Both the position numbers and the translations under genes were made by a program. Below are positions 31,985 to 35,354 of a stretch of 35,354 bases of DNA, in pieces (the first letter of the stretch is position 1; each line of letters opens with the position of its first letter). The DNA comes from UBA6136 sp041178325 (GTDB taxonomy: Bacteria > Pseudomonadota > Gammaproteobacteria > Methylococcales > Methylococcaceae). The stretch covers positions 1 to 35,354 of the forward strand of contig JBEGVN010000098.1 in assembly GCA_041178325.1 (NCBI GenBank), given 5' to 3'. The notes beneath the pieces are model-generated. The model was given only the letters and a program-made list of their open reading frames with translations. It made no database searches and was not told the DNA's origin.

Positions 31985-32811
31985 CGAATTCTGTATCCCC
32001 CGGCCAGAGCCTCGATGACAGGCAGGGTTTCAGGAAAAATTCCACGCCAAATCTGGAAGGCTTCTGCGGCTTGTTCTACTAGCATGCCAATACCATCAGC
32101 GCTGAGGCTGGCGCCTTGGTCCTGTCCCCAACGGACAAAGGGGGTAGGCTCTTTGCCATAGGCAAGATCGTAGCAACTTCCTCCGGGTGCGAGCAGTCCT
32201 TCCGGAAGTGGCGGTAGCGCACCGTTCAAACTGGCGGAGGTCGCATTGAGGATCAGATCGAAGGCAGAACCTTGAAGTTGGGCGAAACCCACAGCGAAGA
32301 TTTGGCCCAGCGTCTTGAAGTTTTCGGCCAGTCGCTCGGCCCGTTCGAGGGTCCGGTTGGCGATCCATAGGCATTGGGGGTCTGCCGCAAGAAGGGGTTC
32401 GATAATGCCCCTGGTTGCCCCGCCGGCACCCAGGATCAGAATCCGTTTTCCCTGGAGGGCGAGTCCAAGGTTCGTGGTGAGGTCGCGATAGAGTCCGACC
32501 CCGTCGGTGTTATCGCCCCAGAGGTGGCCATTTTCAAGAATCTTGAGGGTATTAACCGCGCCACTCCGACGGGCACGTTCGGAGAGCTGGTCAGCTGCCT
32601 GAAACGCGAGTTCTTTGAGGGGAACGGTACAGTTCAGCCCGCGGCCACCTTGCTCGATGAACAACTTGAGGGCTGTTTCAAACCGTTCGGCGGGGACATC
32701 GATGGCCCGATATTCCATGCTTTGCCGAGTTTGTGCAGCAAAGCGCGCATGGATGTCGGGAGACCGGCTATGGCCGATCGGGTGACCAAAAACCGCGTAG
32801 CGATCCAACAC
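31981..32811 (-). CDS. aroE: Shikimate dehydrogenase AroE
   Basis: A 276-residue NADP-dependent enzyme of the shikimate pathway that reduces 3-dehydroshikimate. The shikimate-binding GHPIGHSRSP, the catalytic lysine in CTVPLKELAF, GAVNTLK, GDNTDGVGL and the cofactor loop LGAGGATRGI are all present. The start is taken as GTG 32811, since AGAGGA lies 6 bases upstream and the product then begins VLDRYAVFGHPIGHS as in the family; a TTG at 32841 would overlap hemB. It follows hemB by 11 bases. Confidence 0.96.
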   Translation of the reverse strand: MLDRYAVFGHPIGHSRSPDIHARFAAQTRQSMEYRAIDVPAERFETALKLFIEQGGRGLNCTVPLKELAFQAADQLSERARRSGAVNTLKILENGHLWGDNTDGVGLYRDLTTNLGLALQGKRILILGAGGATRGIIEPLLAADPQCLWIANRTLERAERLAENFKTLGQIFAVGFAQLQGSAFDLILNATSASLNGALPPLPEGLLAPGGSCYDLAYGKEPTPFVRWGQDQGASLSADGIGMLVEQAAEAFQIWRGIFPETLPVIEALAGGYRIR

Positions 32812-32822
32812 GGGATATCCTC

Positions 32823-33824
32823 TTAAGTTTCCTGAAGCCAACGAGCAGCATCGAGTGCCGCGTAGGTCAAGATAGCATCGGCTCCTGCTCGCTTCATCGC
32901 CAGGAGCGACTCCAGTACTGTCTTACGCTCATCCAGCCACCCGGCAAGGGCGGCGGCCTTGAGCATGGCGTATTCACCGCTGACCTGGTACGCAAAGGTC
33001 GGAACGCCAAACTCATCCTTCAGGAGTCGAATGACATCGAGATAGGGCAGTCCCGGTTTCACCATGATCATGTCGGCGCCTTCTTCGATATCCAGTGCGG
33101 CCTCAAGAAGGGCTTCACGGCCATTTGCGGGATCCATTTGGTAACTGTATTTGTCGGCAGCACCCAGATTGGTCGCAGATCCCACGGCGTCCCGGAAAGG
33201 GCCATAGAATGCCGAGGCATACTTTGCGGCATAGGCGAGAATGCGGGTGTTGATATGGCCACCGTCCTCGAGCGCGTCACGAATCGCCCCAATGCGACCA
33301 TCCATCATGTCCGATGGGGCGACGATATCGGCGCCTGCTTCTGCATGACTTAAGGCTTGGCGAACGAGAACGGCAACGGTTTCATCGTTCATGACGTAGC
33401 CGTTTTCGTCGATCAGTCCATCTTGTCCATGGGTCGTAAAAGGATCCAGTGCAACGTCCGAAATCACGCCAAGCCCTGGGAGTTCCGCTTTTATGGCGCG
33501 GATGGCTCTTTGCGCAAGGCCTTGGGGGTTGAAGGCTTCACGGGCGTCCAGGCTTTTCTGTTCAGCAGGGGTCACTGGAAACAGAGCTACGGCGGGGATG
33601 CCCAGCGCTTTTGCAGCGTGGCAGGTTTCAACCACAAGATCGATGCTCATTCGATCGACACCGGGCATTGAGGCTACGGGTTCTCTTCGCCCTTGGCCTT
33701 CCAAAACAAAAAGGGGGTAGATGAAGTCAGCGGGGGTCAGATGGGTCTCCCGCATCAATCGCCGCGAAAAATCATCACGACGCATCCTTCGAGGGCGGGT
33801 GCGCTTAGGCGTGAATTCGTGCAT
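32823..33824 (-). CDS. hemB: Delta-aminolevulinic acid dehydratase (porphobilinogen synthase) HemB
   Basis: This enzyme condenses two molecules of 5-aminolevulinate into porphobilinogen in tetrapyrrole synthesis. The 333-residue TIM barrel has both active-site lysines: one in LGAADKYSYQMD and the Schiff-base lysine in MIMVKPGLPYLD. The metal loop reads DVALDPFTTHGQDG, with Asp where zinc enzymes have Cys, so it is of the magnesium-type rather than the zinc-type active site. The ATG at 33824 gives the usual length; the frame extends to 33890 without homology. It is the first gene of a hemB-aroE operon and diverges from mlaC. Confidence 0.97.
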   Translation of the reverse strand: MHEFTPKRTRPRRMRRDDFSRRLMRETHLTPADFIYPLFVLEGQGRREPVASMPGVDRMSIDLVVETCHAAKALGIPAVALFPVTPAEQKSLDAREAFNPQGLAQRAIRAIKAELPGLGVISDVALDPFTTHGQDGLIDENGYVMNDETVAVLVRQALSHAEAGADIVAPSDMMDGRIGAIRDALEDGGHINTRILAYAAKYASAFYGPFRDAVGSATNLGAADKYSYQMDPANGREALLEAALDIEEGADMIMVKPGLPYLDVIRLLKDEFGVPTFAYQVSGEYAMLKAAALAGWLDERKTVLESLLAMKRAGADAILTYAALDAARWLQET

Positions 33825-33873
33825 GTGAGTTACCGGCAAATTAGGCGCGTAGTTTATTCGAGGCGAGAAGGTT

Positions 33874-33879
33874 ATTATA
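33874..33879 (-). promoter_or_regulatory. Possible -10 box of hemB
   Basis: The minus strand reads a perfect TATAAT about 50 bases upstream of the hemB ATG. The matching -35 region is not convincing. The same A/T-rich patch could also serve mlaC on the plus strand. Confidence 0.35.
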
Positions 33880-33911
33880 GAAAGATACACCCTCCCTGGA
33901 GTGAATTCCGC

Positions 33912-34577
33912 ATGAAATCGATGATGTCGTTCCCCCGCTCAGTCAACTGGTTCCTTTCTGTTGCTTTCTACCTTGCCTTCACGGGTGGGGTTCAGGCCGC
34001 GGATGTTCTCGATGCACCTCAGCAGGTCATCCAACAGACGGCCAACCAGCTTCAGGTTTCACTCCAGAAGCCTGAATACAAGGACAATTTTGCGAAGGCA
34101 ACGACTCTGGTTGACCAGATCATCAATCCGCATGTTGATTTTGATCGCGTCTCGATGCTTGTTTTGGGTAAGAACTTCAAAACGGCGACCCAAGATCAGC
34201 GCGACCGTTTCAAGAAGGAATTCCGACTGTTGCTGGTTCGCACCTACACCACCGCCTTTACCGAGTACTCAGACTGGAAGATCAACTACCTGCCATTGGA
34301 AGGGGACGGCAATGACAAGAAAGTCATGGTCAAGACCGAAATCCTTCAGAGCGGTGGAAAGCCCGTCGCGGTTAATTACCGCATGATTCAGGATGGGGCC
34401 GAATGGAAGGTCTACGATATTCTGATCGAAGGTGTGAGCCTCCTTCAGAACTATCGGACTTCCTTTAACGATCAGATTGAGCAAGGCCAGTCGATTGATC
34501 AGCTCATTGCCAATCTGGCGGAGAGAAATGCCGGGGCATTGGCCAATCCCGAAGGCGCCAAGAAAGAAGGCCTCTAA
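33912..34577 (+). CDS. mlaC: MlaC-like periplasmic phospholipid-binding protein (Ttg2D/toluene tolerance)
   Basis: A 221-residue periplasmic protein of the MlaC family, which shuttles phospholipids between the outer and inner membranes to keep outer-membrane lipid asymmetry. The signal peptide (about 1-30, ending GGVQAAD) precedes the mature domain with DAPQQVIQQTANQLQ, VDFDRVSMLVLGKNFKTAT, FKKEFRLLLVRTYTTAFTEY and VYDILIEGVSLLQNYRTSF, all typical of the family. GGAG lies 10 bases before the ATG. The mlaEFD/B partners are not next to it in this window, so it may be an orphan copy. Confidence 0.94.
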   Translation: MKSMMSFPRSVNWFLSVAFYLAFTGGVQAADVLDAPQQVIQQTANQLQVSLQKPEYKDNFAKATTLVDQIINPHVDFDRVSMLVLGKNFKTATQDQRDRFKKEFRLLLVRTYTTAFTEYSDWKINYLPLEGDGNDKKVMVKTEILQSGGKPVAVNYRMIQDGAEWKVYDILIEGVSLLQNYRTSFNDQIEQGQSIDQLIANLAERNAGALANPEGAKKEGL

Positions 34578-34586
34578 ACGCTTCAA

Positions 34587-34625
34587 AGCCCGCGCAGCCC
34601 CCTGAATCGGGGGGTTGGGCGGGCT
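34587..34625 (+). terminator. Hairpin after mlaC, probable terminator without T-run
   Basis: An outer stem AGCCCGC/GCGGGCT (34587-34593 and 34619-34625) encloses an inner CCCCC/GGGGG stem around TGAATC, starting 10 bases after the mlaC stop. No T-run follows directly, so it may be a weak terminator or a transcript-stabilising hairpin. The gap at 34578-34773 otherwise holds only further short hairpins. Confidence 0.5.
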
Positions 34626-34720
34626 GAAAGCACCCAAGCAAGACCGGCTCTTTTTAGACCTAACCCTCTTCGGGTTGGGCCATCTCCCTCAGATCACGAT
34701 CGCACTTCAAACGAACACTG

Positions 34721-34736
34721 GCTTGATAAATCAAGC
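34721..34736. repeat. Perfect palindrome GCTTGAT-AA-ATCAAGC
   Basis: Seven-base arms are separated by two bases, between mlaC and the end of the minus-strand TPR-like frame. No function can be assigned; an operator or a recombination remnant is possible. Confidence 0.35.
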
Positions 34737-34773
34737 AGCGGTGAGAGGTGTTGCGCGTAATTATTCCAACGAT

Positions 34774-35193
34774 TCAGGCTGGAGTTGTAAATCGGTTGGC
34801 GAACTTGCCAGTTGCTGGATGTGTGTACTCTTCTTTCAGTCTTAAAGAAACTCGCGCACGCAGAATCGTAGTCCAGTCCCACGAATTTATCGTTAACGGG
34901 ATGAGAGATAGCGCTTCTGCGTGATGGGGGTCCTGATGCAGGATGCTCTCAATCTGATCTTTAGCGGATTGAAAACGCCCCTCATCGATATGGTTTCTTA
35001 CTGCAGTCAGTTTTGTCGGGAGAGATGCAGGGTTAATTAGCAGGGCCCATTGAATCGGATCTTTGGAACTAAGGCCCAGCTCCTCAGTTGCCAAGGCATT
35101 GGAAAGGTAGGCCTCCTCTCGCGCCGGATCCACTGTTATCAGGCCTCGAGAGCGTTGACGACATTCATAATGGTCTTTCATCTCAAAAGGCAT
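34774..35193 (-). CDS. Possible small TPR-like protein or gene remnant
   Basis: A 139-residue frame. Residues about 70-95 (IDEGRFQSAKDQIESILHQD then PHHAEALS) match the pattern of a tetratricopeptide repeat; the rest is not recognised. Only one repeat is clear, too few for a stable TPR domain, so this may be a truncated piece of a larger gene. An in-frame stop lies 8 codons upstream of the ATG. It sits 38 bases from the structured RNA-like region at the window edge. No function can be given. Confidence 0.4.
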   Translation of the reverse strand: MPFEMKDHYECRQRSRGLITVDPAREEAYLSNALATEELGLSSKDPIQWALLINPASLPTKLTAVRNHIDEGRFQSAKDQIESILHQDPHHAEALSLIPLTINSWDWTTILRARVSLRLKEEYTHPATGKFANRFTTPA

Positions 35194-35231
35194 GAGATCA
35201 GCCTGATGTGTAATTCATCGTTAATCTCGCG

Positions 35232-35354
35232 AGAAACCCGGTCCTTCAGGGCGGGGAGGGATAGCGAACTCTCCGATCCGAAGAGCGGTTGTTAGGGTGG
35301 TTAGCATAAGCTATATTCCGTGTCGTGAATACGCGCAAACGGGCCTACAAATAT
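35232..35354 (+). ncRNA. Candidate structured RNA resembling HEARO/omega RNA or an IS605-type end (partial)
   Basis: The stretch from 35235 contains a hairpin (CCCGGTCC, loop TTCA, GGGCGGGG) followed by GAGG, a motif I associate with the ends of IS200/IS605-family elements and with HEARO RNAs that precede iscB genes. Downstream bases form more pairings: GGAT/ATCC, TTGTTAGG with CCTACAA (one bulge), TAGC-ATAA-GCTA and CGT-GAAT-ACG, the picture of a compact folded RNA. The window ends inside or just after it, so any nuclease gene would lie outside. The identification is from memory of the motif plus pairing, not a covariance search; no transposase or TnpB/IscB coding sequence is visible here. 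Confidence 0.45.

Noticed and set aside
35050..35295. Plus-strand frame ending SRETRSFRAGRDSE as the C-terminus of a TnpB
   Set aside because: The tail is just translation of the hairpin region; upstream residues lack the TnpB zinc-finger and DxN motifs, so no TnpB gene is present here.
1..35354. CRISPR arrays, tRNA or rRNA genes
   Set aside because: No regularly spaced direct repeats, no tRNA-like cloverleaf with the conserved T-loop, and no rRNA sequence were noticed by eye.

Overview
The window looks like part of a gammaproteobacterial chromosome of moderate GC content, by eye in the mid-50s percent. The organism call is an inference from gene content and order: dihaem cytochrome c4 beside engB, the miaB-phoH-ybeY-corC cluster, mepA, mlaC, and separate hisI and hisE genes in a hisBHAFIE run. 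Genes are very tightly packed, with many 1-4 base overlaps between consecutive genes and several convergent pairs that share their stop codons. No tRNA, rRNA or CRISPR array was seen.

Layout. 1-6.8 kb: cytochrome c4 (minus) diverging from engB (plus), a large GH94 glycoside phosphorylase with a strong terminator, ferrochelatase (minus) with an internal four-cysteine insertion, and an unrecognised 170-residue protein. 6.8-18.8 kb: two divergent operons that form one signalling locus. 18.8-20.2 kb: a transaldolase/FSA-like aldolase and an unrecognised gene (minus). 20.3-24.0 kb: miaB, phoH-like, ybeY, corC. 24.0-27.1 kb: a three-gene minus operon of a membrane protein, a coiled-coil protein and MepA. 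27.2-32.0 kb: a tiny membrane protein, yjbQ (minus), then hisB-H-A-F-I-E followed by a YrdA-type gamma-carbonic-anhydrase-like gene. 32.0-34.6 kb: hemB-aroE (minus) and mlaC (plus). The right edge has a possible TPR-like fragment and what appears to be the start of a structured RNA resembling IS605/IscB-associated (HEARO/omega) RNA.

The most notable content is at 6.8-18.8 kb. The plus operon matches the Wsp chemosensory module (CheW, CheR, CheW, hybrid CheA, CheB, response regulator) in order and in sequence detail. Its final regulator keeps a WspR-like receiver and linker but carries a PP2C/SpoIIE-type phosphatase in place of the GGDEF cyclase. The operon opens with an RsbW-like kinase gene. 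The divergent operon encodes a beta-carbonic anhydrase, a STAS anti-sigma-antagonist, a membrane-anchored UrtA-like binding protein with no ABC transporter, and a WspA-like receptor. The simplest reading is a Wsp-type pathway whose output has moved from cyclic-di-GMP synthesis to partner switching: ligand, binding protein and receptor act on CheA, CheA phosphorylates the receiver-phosphatase, the phosphatase dephosphorylates the STAS protein, and that frees the target of the RsbW-like kinase. The target is not in the window. Urea, an amide or inorganic carbon as the signal is an inference from the binding protein and the carbonic anhydrase.
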